The notes: a model not told the origin generated them from the sequence alone. Counted from the stretch's first letter, positions 36,914 to 45,215 are shown. The stretch is 64,000 nucleotides of DNA from Actinomyces sp. AC-20-1 (GCF_023369555.1 NZ_JACJVC010000004.1:62001-126000), one strand, 5' to 3'. Program-made: numbers and translations.

Positions 36914-37180
36914 TTCCTAGGCTCTTCCCAGGCTGGGTGGGGGTGGTCTCTCAGGGTGGGCGGGTTACATGTGACTCACCGCCGGACGGAACGGGTCGCG
37001 AGGGTTGGGGAACCCAGTGACCGGCCCGGACCGAGAGCGGTGAGGGTCCAAGGGAGCCCTCGCCGCCCGCTCCGGCGAAGGAGTGACTGCTCCTCCCCGT
37101 TGGGAACCGGGGAGCGCGAGCACCTCATGACGAAGGCCCTCGGGCCCGGGAGACACCACCCGGGCCCGAGGGCCTCGCCA
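36914..37180 (+). repeat. Structured 260-bp direct repeat, copy 2 (candidate ncRNA)
   Basis: Second copy of 36355-36620. Its variable stem-loop uses TGCTC/GAGCA (37088-37092 with 37118-37122) and CTCCCCG/CGGGGAG (37093-37099 with 37108-37114), with the same CGC bulge and GGGAAC loop as copy 1. The final hairpin GGCCCTCGGGCCCGGG (37135-37150) pairs perfectly with 37159-37174 and also lies just past the stop of the AlbA-domain gene on the other strand, so it may serve as a bidirectional terminator. Confidence 0.7.
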
Positions 37181-37205
37181 CGTGCACGCGCAGGAGCCCG
37201 CGAGG

Positions 37206-38924
37206 TCAGTGCGCGAGGAGGTACTTCCTCCTCCGGCTCTGCGGCGGCGCCGTCGCCTCCACGAGCCCGCGCTCCACAAGATCGCGGAGCAGGGGGCGCA
37301 AGGAGCCTACGCTCCTACCCGTCGCCTCCGAGACCTCATGGATGGACCGGGGCTCATCCGCGCGCAGGACCAGCAGGACCTCGCGCTGGGCCTCGCTGGC
37401 CACGGGCAGGCCGGGGCTGTGCGCAAGCGTGTACGGCCCATCACCACCACCAGTGAGGAGGCCGGTGTCCACAAGTCCCGCGAGGACCCGGCGGCAGTCG
37501 TCGGAGTCGAGACCGAGGTTCTGGCGAAGGTCTCCGGTGGAGACGCTTCCCTTGCGGTGCACGAGAGCGAGCGCGACGTTCTCATGCCGGCTGCGGCCGG
37601 GGGCGTCCGGAAGCTCGGACAGCCAGGCGTCGACCTGTGGGTCGAGGAGCCCGAAGCGGTCAAGACGCACGACGACGTGGTCGACGGTGGACGGACCGTA
37701 GTCGGGGGCACGGAGCCCCTGCTGGCGCATGGCGGAGATCATCCGCGGGACACCAGATCCCTGCTGCTCGGCAACGGTGGAGCGGCCATCACCCAGGGGC
37801 ACCAGGCTGAGGAGCCTGGCAAGGGCCTGGTTGCGCGCCTGAGAACGCCCGTCGGCGACGTTCTCCTTGGTCTTGTCGCCCCAGAACCCACCGGGGCTGG
37901 AGACCTCCACCCGGTCCGGGTAGACGTCGACAGCGACCTGCTGCCCGCGCACCCAGTGCGAGTAGTCACGGTGCATCACGGCATTGGTGATGGCCTCGCG
38001 AAGAACCTCCTCGGGGATCTCTGCGACGTCGCGCCCGCCGGTACCGTCAATGACTCGGTGCACGCGCAGGTTGCGCAGCACCGCGGCAACGGAGTCCTGG
38101 ATCATCCGCGGCAGGGAACCGTCACAGTTCTGACGGTCGATGAAGCGGACGCTCGGGTCCTGCGACTTGTCGACACCGGGGTGCACGGCGACGTCAACAG
38201 TGAGCTGGGGGTACTCCTGCTGCGGATAGGCACCAAGGGCGAGGTACCCGGCCAAGGTCACCTGACCGTCCCGGGTGAGGACGTTGATCCTCTCGAGGGC
38301 GGCTGCGACGTCGTCGGGCGCGATGCCCTCAAGTGCCTGCGAGCGCCCCGCCCGAAGCACGTCAAGAGTTCGGGCCACGGCGTCCTTGGAGAGGTCGGCG
38401 AGACTCGCGCCGGGGACCACCTGGCGGTCCGTGCCATCCAGCTGGTCCTGGGTACGCAGGAGATACACCTCGTAGGGGGTGAGGTGCACGTCCGCGTCGT
38501 CGACCCGCCTGTAGCTGCCGCGCTCGACACCCTGGTCGTAGACGTAGCACGGCATGGCAATGCCGGGTTCAGGTCGGAGCGGGTGGATGGTGAGGAGGAT
38601 GACGTCGTTGCCGTCGACACTTCCACGTGCCAGCTCGTAGTCGGGCACCGGTTGCACCTTCGGACTCTCCCCCAGGGCCCGGGTGAGACCGGCGCGCAGG
38701 CCAGCCATGAGAGCGGGCACGTCGAGACCTGGAACCGAGGCGAACCCGTTGCTCTCGTCCAGTCCGAGGATGACGACGCCGCCGTCGGTGTTCGCGAAGG
38801 CCGACACCGTCTGCCAGACCGTCTTGCTCAGACCTCCTGCGGCGGACTTGGCCTCAACCAGGCCGTCATCAACGCCTTGGCGTCGCAGCCGCGCGACGAG
38901 ACTCTCAAGATCCTCATCAGTCAC
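37206..38924 (-). CDS. AlbA_2-domain putative transcriptional regulator with ATP-binding domain
   Basis: 572 residues of the COG2865 type. N-terminal Schlafen-like AlbA_2 domain (about 10-130: VEAKSAAGGLSKTVWQTVSAFANTDGGVVILGLDE, SYRRVDDADVHLTPYEVYLL), a GHKL-type ATPase-like part (IPEEVLREAITNAVMHRDYSHWVRGQQVAVDVYPDRVEVSSPGGF and GSGVPRMISAMRQQG), and two C-terminal winged HTH-like segments (about 450-565). GTG 38924 is chosen: TACAGT is 6 bases upstream inside the first operator site. A longer frame from 38954 would translate the operators. Proteins of this type often accompany restriction or defence genes; self-repression via array B is inferred. Confidence 0.8.
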   Translation of the reverse strand: MTDEDLESLVARLRRQGVDDGLVEAKSAAGGLSKTVWQTVSAFANTDGGVVILGLDESNGFASVPGLDVPALMAGLRAGLTRALGESPKVQPVPDYELARGSVDGNDVILLTIHPLRPEPGIAMPCYVYDQGVERGSYRRVDDADVHLTPYEVYLLRTQDQLDGTDRQVVPGASLADLSKDAVARTLDVLRAGRSQALEGIAPDDVAAALERINVLTRDGQVTLAGYLALGAYPQQEYPQLTVDVAVHPGVDKSQDPSVRFIDRQNCDGSLPRMIQDSVAAVLRNLRVHRVIDGTGGRDVAEIPEEVLREAITNAVMHRDYSHWVRGQQVAVDVYPDRVEVSSPGGFWGDKTKENVADGRSQARNQALARLLSLVPLGDGRSTVAEQQGSGVPRMISAMRQQGLRAPDYGPSTVDHVVVRLDRFGLLDPQVDAWLSELPDAPGRSRHENVALALVHRKGSVSTGDLRQNLGLDSDDCRRVLAGLVDTGLLTGGGDGPYTLAHSPGLPVASEAQREVLLVLRADEPRSIHEVSEATGRSVGSLRPLLRDLVERGLVEATAPPQSRRRKYLLAH

Positions 38925-38928
38925 ACTG

Positions 38929-39051
38929 TCACTGTACTTCAGTGACAACGTCACTGAAGTACAGTGATGACGTCACTTTATTTAGTGACAAGATCACTGC
39001 ATCGAGTGATGTGCTCACTGTATTGAGTGAAAGCACTCCCTTTTTCAGTGA
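38929..39051. promoter_or_regulatory. Operator array B between regulator and restriction genes
   Basis: Five palindromes plus a half site: TCACTGTACTTCAGTGA (38929-38945), TCACTGAAGTACAGTGA (38951-38967), TCACTTTATTTAGTGA (38973-38988), TCACTGCATCGAGTGA (38994-39009), TCACTGTATTGAGTGA (39015-39030), and CACTCCC...TTCAGTGA (39034-39051). Start-to-start spacing is 21-22 bp. Site 1 covers the -10 (TACAGT, 38931-38936) of the AlbA-domain gene. The array fills the divergent gap to the restriction enzyme gene, so it may govern both directions. Confidence 0.8.
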
Positions 39052-39089
39052 GCTGTGAGCACATCACAGCCGAGACAGCGCTCCCCACA

Positions 39090-39180
39090 GGGAGACAGGG
39101 TGGGGAACAGACCGGGCGAGACCCCTGGGCCTATGAGACCGAGCCAGGCCCGCAGACCTCGCCACGCGCTCACACGACGC
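39090..39180 (+). repeat. Possible decayed third copy of the structured element
   Basis: TGGGGAACAGACCGGG, a GGGCCT/AGGCCC stem (39128-39149) and the tail CCTCGCCACGCG (39157-39168) echo the order GGGGAACCC...GACCGG, terminal hairpin and CCTCGYCACGYG tail of the two full copies. Similarity is weak and much of the middle is missing. Confidence 0.25.
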
Positions 39181-39197
39181 CCGTGACAGCGCCCGTT

Positions 39198-39209
39198 TAG
39201 CATCGCACC
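39198..39209 (+). promoter_or_regulatory. -10 region of the restriction enzyme gene
   Basis: GTTTAGCAT with TAGCAT at 39198-39203, 6 bases before GTG 39210. The methyltransferase gene has a closely similar GTTTAGCTT (TAGCTT 40616-40621) 5 bases before its ATG, suggesting matched leaderless promoters for the two activities. No clear -35 is seen. Confidence 0.4.
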
Positions 39210-40559
39210 GTGGACACCAGGAAGTTCGTCGCCGCGAGGTCCAAGGCGGAAGCGGTCGCGCGACTCTACTCGGCCGCCGACTGCCCTGCGCCCGCTCAGC
39301 CACTGGGACCCGGCAGCAAGGAGCGCAAGGACGTCCTCACAGCGACCGCCTCACGGTTTGCCCTCGACGTCAACACCGCCGCAGCGAAGGACGTGCTCGC
39401 CCGCGAGATCGTGGAGGCCTTTGGTGGCACCTGGGACACGCGCTACTCCTCGACCGGCCAGACCATCACCCTTGACGGTCTCAACGCGGTCCTCGCGCCG
39501 GCCGAGGAGCGCCGTCGGCTCGAGACCGAGCGTGAGCTCCGCTCTCTCGATCCGGCCTACCCGCCCGGCTTCCACCCGGCCCGCGACAAGCTCGAGGTCG
39601 TCCGCCGGATCTCCTCCCTCACTGGCGGTCGGCCGCAGGACCTCGGCCCCGGCAGCAAGGAACGCAAGTCCGTCCTCACGGAGCTCGTCGAGAACCTGTC
39701 GCTCCCCGTCGATGCCCGGCTGTCGAAGACACGCCTTGCCGAGGCAATCACCCGTTACTTCGGCCTCACCTGGACTGACGCCTGCTGGTCCCGTGGGGAG
39801 ACGCTCACTCTCGTCGGCCTCAACACGGTGCTCGCCGGTGCGGAGCAGGAGGTCCGGCGTGGTCTCCACGCCTCACGCACCCGCCTTCTCCAGGAGGCCC
39901 AGCTCCTTGTGTCCGCACTCGCCCACGCCTGCCCCTCCCACTGGGAGGGCCGCGAGTGCGTCCAGCAGATGGTCGACGCCGAGCACGCCAAGTCACGTCA
40001 AACCGAGTGGGTCGGCTGGTACTTCGAGTTCATCGGCCTGCCCGCACTCATCAACGCCTACGGCGGCGGCCCACGACGCGTCGGCGCCACAGAGTTCGAC
40101 TACGCCCGCGCCTTTGTGTGGGACCTCAAGGCCCACGCGCAGCCCAACCTGCGACAGCCTGGGCACGTCACTGGAGAGGCTCCTCTCAACGACCGCGACT
40201 CGATCCTCCGCTGCGTTGAGACGACCGGCTCCCTCGGCTTCCTCGTCCTGTCCGGCTCCTCCGTCCACGACGACGACGGCAGCTTCGACACGTGGCACCG
40301 GAAGATGAGGGGCAGCACGACGGCACGCACGGAGAGGTCCCGCACCCTCAAGGCCGCATTCACACCTGTCACGGTTGACGCCTATGTCTTCCAAGGGATG
40401 AGCGGGCTCGAGAGCGCCCTTGAGAAGAAGGTCCTCACCCCCTTCCATCAAGGTCGGCAGGCCAGTGGCGCCGCTCGCGCCCCCAAGCTCAAGCTCAACC
40501 TCGGCCGGGGACGAGAGGAGGGTTATGTCATGGCGAGCAGTCCACTCACCATGACATGA
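39210..40559 (+). CDS. Putative type II restriction endonuclease with duplicated N-terminal domain
   Basis: 449 residues. Two tandem copies of a domain at about 32-104 and 145-217 each begin LGPGSKERK and end in (L/V)GLN(A/T)VLA.AE. The C-terminal half holds TEFDYARAFVWDLKAHAQPN, where D297...D305-x-K307 fits a PD-(D/E)xK nuclease core. Its place directly before a C5-methyltransferase and a vsr gene makes a cognate restriction enzyme the best reading; I do not recognise the specificity. GC content is visibly lower than that of the flanking chromosome. Leaderless GTG start. Confidence 0.65.
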   Translation: MDTRKFVAARSKAEAVARLYSAADCPAPAQPLGPGSKERKDVLTATASRFALDVNTAAAKDVLAREIVEAFGGTWDTRYSSTGQTITLDGLNAVLAPAEERRRLETERELRSLDPAYPPGFHPARDKLEVVRRISSLTGGRPQDLGPGSKERKSVLTELVENLSLPVDARLSKTRLAEAITRYFGLTWTDACWSRGETLTLVGLNTVLAGAEQEVRRGLHASRTRLLQEAQLLVSALAHACPSHWEGRECVQQMVDAEHAKSRQTEWVGWYFEFIGLPALINAYGGGPRRVGATEFDYARAFVWDLKAHAQPNLRQPGHVTGEAPLNDRDSILRCVETTGSLGFLVLSGSSVHDDDGSFDTWHRKMRGSTTARTERSRTLKAAFTPVTVDAYVFQGMSGLESALEKKVLTPFHQGRQASGAARAPKLKLNLGRGREEGYVMASSPLTMT

Positions 40560-40626
40560 CGGACACCCGCCAAGCTCCCAGCGAAAAGAGCTTCCCTCCG
40601 GTTCGAACATGTGTTTAGCTTTCCCC

Positions 40627-42054
40627 ATGACTGGCACCCGGACGACGAAGGCGGCGATGTCGGCCTCCGCACCTGAGGCCTCCTTCACCTACAGCGACCT
40701 GTTCGCCGGCATCGGCGGCTTCCACGCCGCTCTGTCCGGGATGGGTGGCGGTTGCGTGTACGCCGTCGAGATCGACAGGGACGCCGCCCGCGTCTACCAG
40801 CAGAACTGGGGCCTCGACCCCCTCGGGGACATCACTGTCCATGCCGGGGAGGACGGGGTGGACACCCGGAAGATCCCTGAGCATGACATCCTCGCGGCTG
40901 GCTTCCCCTGCCAGCCCTTCTCCAAGTCCGGCGCCCAGAAGGGCATGGAGGAGACCCGCGGCACCCTGTACTTCAACATCCTGCAGGTGGTGCGTGAGCA
41001 CCACCCCACCGTGCTGCTGCTCGAGAACGTCCGCAACCTCACCGGCCCCCGTCACAAGCACGAGTGGGACGTCATCATCAGCACCCTCCGCGACGAGGGC
41101 TACCACGTCTCCGACACCCCCGCCATCCTCTCCCCCCACCAGATCGCGGCGGACCACGGCGGCCGGCCCCAGGTCCGTGAGCGCGTCTTCATCACCGCCA
41201 CCCACGACCCCGATCACATCGGCGCCCCTGACCCGCAGCCCGTCACACGCCCCCGGGAGCTGTACGGCTCACCGTCGCCAGACTGGAACATTGAGGACAT
41301 CCTTGACGATGAGAGCAGCGAGACCGAGCGCTACGCACTCACGCCTGCAGAAACCCGTTGGATCGACGCCTGGGACGACTGGGTGCAGATGTTTCGCCGT
41401 CACAACGAGCCTGGCACGAAGCTACCCGGCTTCCCGATCTGGGTGGACGCCTGGGCTGATATCGAGGCCTTCGAAGCCGATGTCGAGGCTGGCGAGCACG
41501 AGGACACCCCCTCCTGGAAGCTCAGCTTCCTGAGGAAGAACGCGCTTCTCTTCACCGACAACGCCTCCTGGATCCCCCAGTGGGAGAAGAAGTGGGGGGT
41601 GCACGAGTTCCCACCATCGCGCCGCAAGCTCGAGTGGCAGGCACAGGACTTGGCCTCCCTGTGGGACTGCCTCATGCACCTGCGCCCGTCCGGGCTGCGG
41701 GCCAAACCGCCCACGTATGTGCCCGCACTCGTCGCCATCACCCAGACGAGCATCGTCGGGCCGCGCCGTCGTCGTCTCATGCCGTCTGAGGCCGCGCGCC
41801 TACAGGGCTTCCCCGACTCCTTCTCCTTCGTCGGCCAGCCCGACGCGAGCACCTACAAGCAGCTGGGCAACGGCGTCAACATCGGCGTCGTCTGGAATGT
41901 CCTCAAGCGCCACTGTGAGCGCGACGCAGCGATCCTCGAGACCACTGGGTCGGGGCGACGCATTCTTGCCGCCGTGCGCGAGGCCCCTGACAACCCGGAC
42001 AGCCCTGTGCGAGACGCACTGAGGCGAGCACAGCAGGCCGCCGCCCAGGGCTGA
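40627..42054 (+). CDS. DNA (cytosine-5-)-methyltransferase
   Basis: 475-residue C5-cytosine methyltransferase. Motifs in order: I DLFAGIGGFHAAL, IV GFPCQPFSKSG with the catalytic cysteine, VI LLLENVRNL, VIII GRPQVRERVFI, a target-recognition region of about 200 residues, IX RRRLMPSEAARLQGFPDSF and X YKQLGNGVNIGV. It protects the host against the enzyme encoded just upstream. ATG 40627 is preferred over 40609 because TAGCTT ends 5 bases before it. Vsr follows after 12 bases, so MTase and vsr are one operon. Confidence 0.93.
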   Translation: MTGTRTTKAAMSASAPEASFTYSDLFAGIGGFHAALSGMGGGCVYAVEIDRDAARVYQQNWGLDPLGDITVHAGEDGVDTRKIPEHDILAAGFPCQPFSKSGAQKGMEETRGTLYFNILQVVREHHPTVLLLENVRNLTGPRHKHEWDVIISTLRDEGYHVSDTPAILSPHQIAADHGGRPQVRERVFITATHDPDHIGAPDPQPVTRPRELYGSPSPDWNIEDILDDESSETERYALTPAETRWIDAWDDWVQMFRRHNEPGTKLPGFPIWVDAWADIEAFEADVEAGEHEDTPSWKLSFLRKNALLFTDNASWIPQWEKKWGVHEFPPSRRKLEWQAQDLASLWDCLMHLRPSGLRAKPPTYVPALVAITQTSIVGPRRRRLMPSEAARLQGFPDSFSFVGQPDASTYKQLGNGVNIGVVWNVLKRHCERDAAILETTGSGRRILAAVREAPDNPDSPVRDALRRAQQAAAQG

Positions 42055-42066
42055 GGGGTCCGAACC

Positions 42067-42522
42067 ATGGCCGACGACGCCCTGCACGCACCCGAGCCAG
42101 CGCGCGTGGCCCCGGCTGACACCTCCGTCTCACGCCGTTACGCGGGTCTTGCGCGCCGTGATACCTCCCCTGAGGTGGCGCTGCGGCGCGTGCTGTGGCA
42201 CGCCGGCTTCCGCTACCGGGTGCAGTACAAGGTCCCTGGGTTGCCGCGGCGGAAGATCGACATCGCATTCCCCAGCAAGAAGGTCGCGGTCCAGGTTGAC
42301 GGTTGCTTCTGGCACGGATGTCCAGAGCATGGCAGGGCACCCGGGCGGAACTCCGAGTGGTGGCAGTGGAAGATCGCCCGTAACCAGGCCCGAGACCGCG
42401 ACACCGACGAACGGCTGGCAGCCCTCGGTTGGACGGTTATCCACGTCTGGGAGCACGAGGACCCTGCGGACGCGGCCAACCGCATCGCCAGGACTGTCCA
42501 CGCCCCGCCGAATCGCCTTTAA
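42067..42522 (+). CDS. vsr: Very short patch repair endonuclease
   Basis: 151 residues. VSRRYAGLARRDTSPEVALRRVLWHAGFRYRVQYKVPGLPRRKIDIAFPSKKVAVQVDGCFWHGCPEHG and WQWKIARNQARDRDTDERLAALGWTVIHVWEHE carry the Vsr landmarks, including the catalytic Asp in KIDIAF and the FWHGCPxH zinc/active-site motif. It nicks 5' of T in T:G mismatches left by deamination of 5-methylcytosine, matching the methyltransferase upstream. Length is normal. Confidence 0.93.
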   Translation: MADDALHAPEPARVAPADTSVSRRYAGLARRDTSPEVALRRVLWHAGFRYRVQYKVPGLPRRKIDIAFPSKKVAVQVDGCFWHGCPEHGRAPGRNSEWWQWKIARNQARDRDTDERLAALGWTVIHVWEHEDPADAANRIARTVHAPPNRL

Positions 42523-42597
42523 GAAGGGGACGCCCGTCTTGCATTTAAATCAACTTCTCCTCAATCAACCGATCACGCCCACCTCCCCTGAATATCC

Positions 42598-44029
42598 GGC
42601 TCTTCGTAATCGAGGGTGTATCGGGCGGGTGAAGTCTGGGGGCGCGTCGTTGCTTGGATAGGGGTCGAGGTCTTTCGAGGATGGAAGTTCTCACGCTCAC
42701 CATCCGAAAGACCTCGACGTGTCCAACGCTACCTTCCTCGCCCCTGACTTGACCATGTTCTGCCGTCTGGACGAGCTCGGCCTGGAAGTGACGGGCCAGC
42801 ATCTCCAGCCGGATCTCACGATCCTCGAGTGCCGTGTCGTCGAACCGGATGAGTGGTGCCGACGCTGTGGCGGTCAGGGCTCGTGCCGCGACACCGTCGT
42901 TCGCCGCCTGGCGCACGAACCGTTGGGCTGGCTGCCCACCTTGCTACAAGTCCGGGTCCGCCGCTACCGGTGCGGCGAGTGCGGGCACGTGTGGCGCCAG
43001 GACACGAGCAAGGCAGCCGAACCACGATCGAAGCTCTCCCGCCGGGCGCTGCGGTGGGCGCTGGTCGGGCTCGTCACCCAGCACCTGACCGTTGCCCGGG
43101 TCGCCGAGGCCCTGGCTGTGTCCTGGAACACCGCGAACTGTGCCGTGCTGGCCGAAGGCCAGCGTGTCCTGATCAACGACCCCGCCCGGTTCGACGGCGT
43201 GCACGTCGTCGGGGTAGATGAGCATGTTTGGCGGCATACGCGTCGTGGCGACAGGTACGTCACCGTCATCATCGACCTGACCGGCCCACATACCGGCACC
43301 GGTCCCGCCCGGCTGTTGGACATGGTCGAAGGCCGCACGAAGCAAGCATTCAAGTAGTGGCTCGCGGACCGTCCGAAAGCCTGGCGCGATGGCGTCGAGG
43401 TCGTCGCCATGGACGGCTTCACCAGCTACAAGACCGCAACGCTCGAGGAAATGCCTGATGCGGCCCCGGTTCTCGATCCATTTCACGTCGTCCGCTTAGG
43501 GAGTGAAGCGTTGGACGAGTGCCGCCGCGTGCAGCAAGAGCTCTGCGATCGCCACGGCCGGAAGACCGATCCGCTCTACCGCGCCCGCCGCACCCTGCTC
43601 ACCGGCCACAGTTTGCTCACACGCAGCCAGCAAGAACGCCTCGAGGAACTGTTCTCGAACGAACTACACGTCGAGGTGGAAGCCACCTGGGGCATCTACC
43701 AACGCATGATCGCCGCCTACCGCGATCCCGACCGCGCCCGCGGACGAGAAGCGATGCGCGCCGTGATCAGCTCCATCAGCAGCCGCGTCCCCGCCGCGCT
43801 CAAGGAGACCCGTCGCCTTGGCCGCACGCTGACCAAACGCGCCGCCGACGTGCTCGCCTACTTCGACCGACCCGGCACCAGCAACGGGCCAACTGAAGCG
43901 ATCAACGGTCGACTGGAACATCTGCGAGGCAGTGCCCTGGGCTTCCGAAACCTGACCAACTACATCGCCCGATCACTCCTCGAAAGCGGCGGGTTCAGAA
44001 ACCAACTACACCCTCGATTGCGAAGAGCC
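42598..44029 (+). mobile_element. ISL3-family insertion sequence, 1,432 bp
   Basis: Terminal inverted repeats of 22 bp at 42598-42619 (starting GGCTCTTCG) and 44008-44029 (ending CGAAGAGCC) differ at one position. GGCTCTTCG ends are typical of ISL3. The single transposase gene is broken by an amber codon. The 8 bp outside each end do not match, so no target duplication is visible and the flanks may have rearranged. It sits directly downstream of vsr. Confidence 0.85.
42664..42718 (+). promoter_or_regulatory. Hairpin before the transposase start codon
   Basis: 42664-42684 (GTCGAGGTCTTTCG then GGATGG) pairs with 42700-42718 (CCATCC then GAAAGACCTCGAC), giving a stem of about 19 bp with one bulge that ends at the base before GTG 42719. 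Read-through RNA from outside would fold this and hide the start, a known way for IS elements to block impinging transcription. Confidence 0.6.
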
Positions 44030-44074
44030 TGTAATTGGACACACATGAATTATATACCGGCCACCCCAAATTAA
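42719..44074 (+). pseudogene. ISL3 transposase interrupted by an in-frame amber codon
   Basis: Zinc-ribbon N-terminus (CRRCGGQGSC, YRCGECGHVWRQD), HTH region, and DDE-type catalytic domain (HVVGVDEHVWRH, VAMDGFTSYK, VLDPFHVVRLGSEALDECRR, then GPTEAINGRLEHLRGSALGFRNLTNYIARSLL). TAG at 43355-43357 falls between K212 (...GRTKQAFK) and W (...WLADRPKAW), with the frame otherwise intact on both sides. The second half (from 43358) runs past the right inverted repeat and stops at 44072-44074 in flanking DNA. Inactive unless the amber codon is read through. Confidence 0.85.
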
Positions 44075-44354
44075 AGCCACTCCCAAAGAAGACGAAGCCA
44101 TCTCCGCACCAGGATGTGACACGCAAGTTCAAAGCTATCGAACGCTGGATTAAATTCACCTCATTCGACACCATGCTCGAGTTCACGGCGACAGGAAAGC
44201 CATCCACCAGTTACACCAACTGGACATCGCAAGCCCAGCGCTACCACAGCCCTCAACCGGCAGTCAAAATGATAGTCATACTGTCAAATTAGCACTTTCG
44301 TGATGAGTATTCACAGTATGACTCGCAGTCTGCCGCCGCTGCCGCGGCGCTCCC
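44030..44354. other. AT-richer island edge with an 11-bp inverted repeat
   Basis: 325 bp of base composition much lower in GC than the surroundings. Overlapping frames exist (for example 44035-44292 plus, 43995-44207 minus), but none has a convincing start or family. AGTCATACTGT (44274-44284) and ACAGTATGACT (44313-44323) are perfect 11-bp inverted repeats 28 bp apart; they could terminate the SMP-30 gene or mark the end of an old element. Confidence 0.5.
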
Positions 44355-45215
44355 TCACCCGTTGAAGGGCAGCGGCGCGAGCCCCTTGACGCCCACCTCG
44401 GTGACGTACACGGACCCGGCGGCGGGCTCGACGTCCTCGGGCAGGTCCTCGCGCGAGGTCGTGATGAACAGGCGGTCCAGGTCCGCCCCGCCGAAGGTGC
44501 AGGCCGTCGTCTTGGAGACCCCCACCTCAACGACCTCGCTCAGCCGCCCCTCGGCGTCGTAGCGCCTCACCGCCCCGCCGCGGTGCAGGGCCACCCACAC
44601 GCCGCCCTCGGCGTCGACCGTGAGACCGTCGGGCTTGCCGGCCCCCTCCTCGATCGTCACCCACGGGCGCGGGTCGACCAGCCCGGCCTCGGCGTCGTAG
44701 TCGAGCAGCGTGATCGTGCGCGTCGGTGTGTCCACCCAGTAGGCGCGCGTGCCGTCCGGGCTGAATCCCAGGCCGTTCGCCGTCGTCGCCCCGCCCCAGG
44801 CCACGACCGGCTCGGTCCCCGGCCCGTCCCAGCGGTAGACCTTCGCCGCCCCCTCGACCCGCTCCCAGGACATCGTGCCGATCCAGAAGCGGCCGTCCGG
44901 GTCGCAGCCGCCCTCGTTCGTGCGGATCGTCGGGTCCGGGTACAGCTCGACGGCCTCCGCCAGGTCCGACAGGTCCTCCTCGCGCCCCAGCGCCACGCCC
45001 CGCTCGGTGGCGACGAGCGCGCCCCCGCCGACGCGCGGGCGGATGACGGAGGCGACGCGCGAGGGGACGGCCAGACGGCGGTGGGCGCCGTCGTCGTCGA
45101 TCTCGATGACCGCGCCGTGCAGCATGTCGACGAAGCGCAGTCGGCCGGTGGCCTCCCACCACACCGGTCCCTCGCCGTGGTAGGAGATCGTGTCTGTCAG
45201 TCGCTGTGCCCTCAT
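44355..45215 (-). CDS. SMP-30/gluconolactonase-family protein
   Basis: 286-residue six-bladed beta-propeller. GEGPVWWEATGRLRFVDMLHGAVIEID, RTNEGGCDPDGRFWIGTMS, TTANGLGFSPDGTRAYWVDTPTRTI and GKPDGLTVDAEGGVWVALHRGGAVRRYD carry the metal ligands typical of the family (Glu, Asn, Asn, Asp). Relatives hydrolyse sugar lactones such as gluconolactone or L-arabinonolactone. TAGCCT is 6 bases before the ATG on the coding strand (45222-45227). It returns to chromosome-like GC content after the island. Confidence 0.9.
   Translation of the reverse strand: MRAQRLTDTISYHGEGPVWWEATGRLRFVDMLHGAVIEIDDDGAHRRLAVPSRVASVIRPRVGGGALVATERGVALGREEDLSDLAEAVELYPDPTIRTNEGGCDPDGRFWIGTMSWERVEGAAKVYRWDGPGTEPVVAWGGATTANGLGFSPDGTRAYWVDTPTRTITLLDYDAEAGLVDPRPWVTIEEGAGKPDGLTVDAEGGVWVALHRGGAVRRYDAEGRLSEVVEVGVSKTTACTFGGADLDRLFITTSREDLPEDVEPAAGSVYVTEVGVKGLAPLPFNG

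Noticed and set aside
36355-37180. Known riboswitch classes (T-box, ydaO, ykkC, cobalamin) for the duplicated element
   Set aside because: Short stretches such as GGGAACC or CCGAGAG recall these classes, but the order of conserved parts does not fit and no suitable gene follows in the same direction.
38925-38954. Start of the AlbA-domain gene at 38954
   Set aside because: Those ten codons lie in the operator palindromes; GTG 38924 has TACAGT 6 bases upstream.
36653-39051. CRISPR array
   Set aside because: The repeats are 16-17 bp palindromes every 21-22 bp with 5-6 bp between them and no spacers of normal length; they are operators. No cas genes are present.
44035-44292. 85-residue ORF in the low-GC region
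   Set aside because: Poor TTG start, overlapped by an opposite ORF, no recognised family; more likely remnant DNA.
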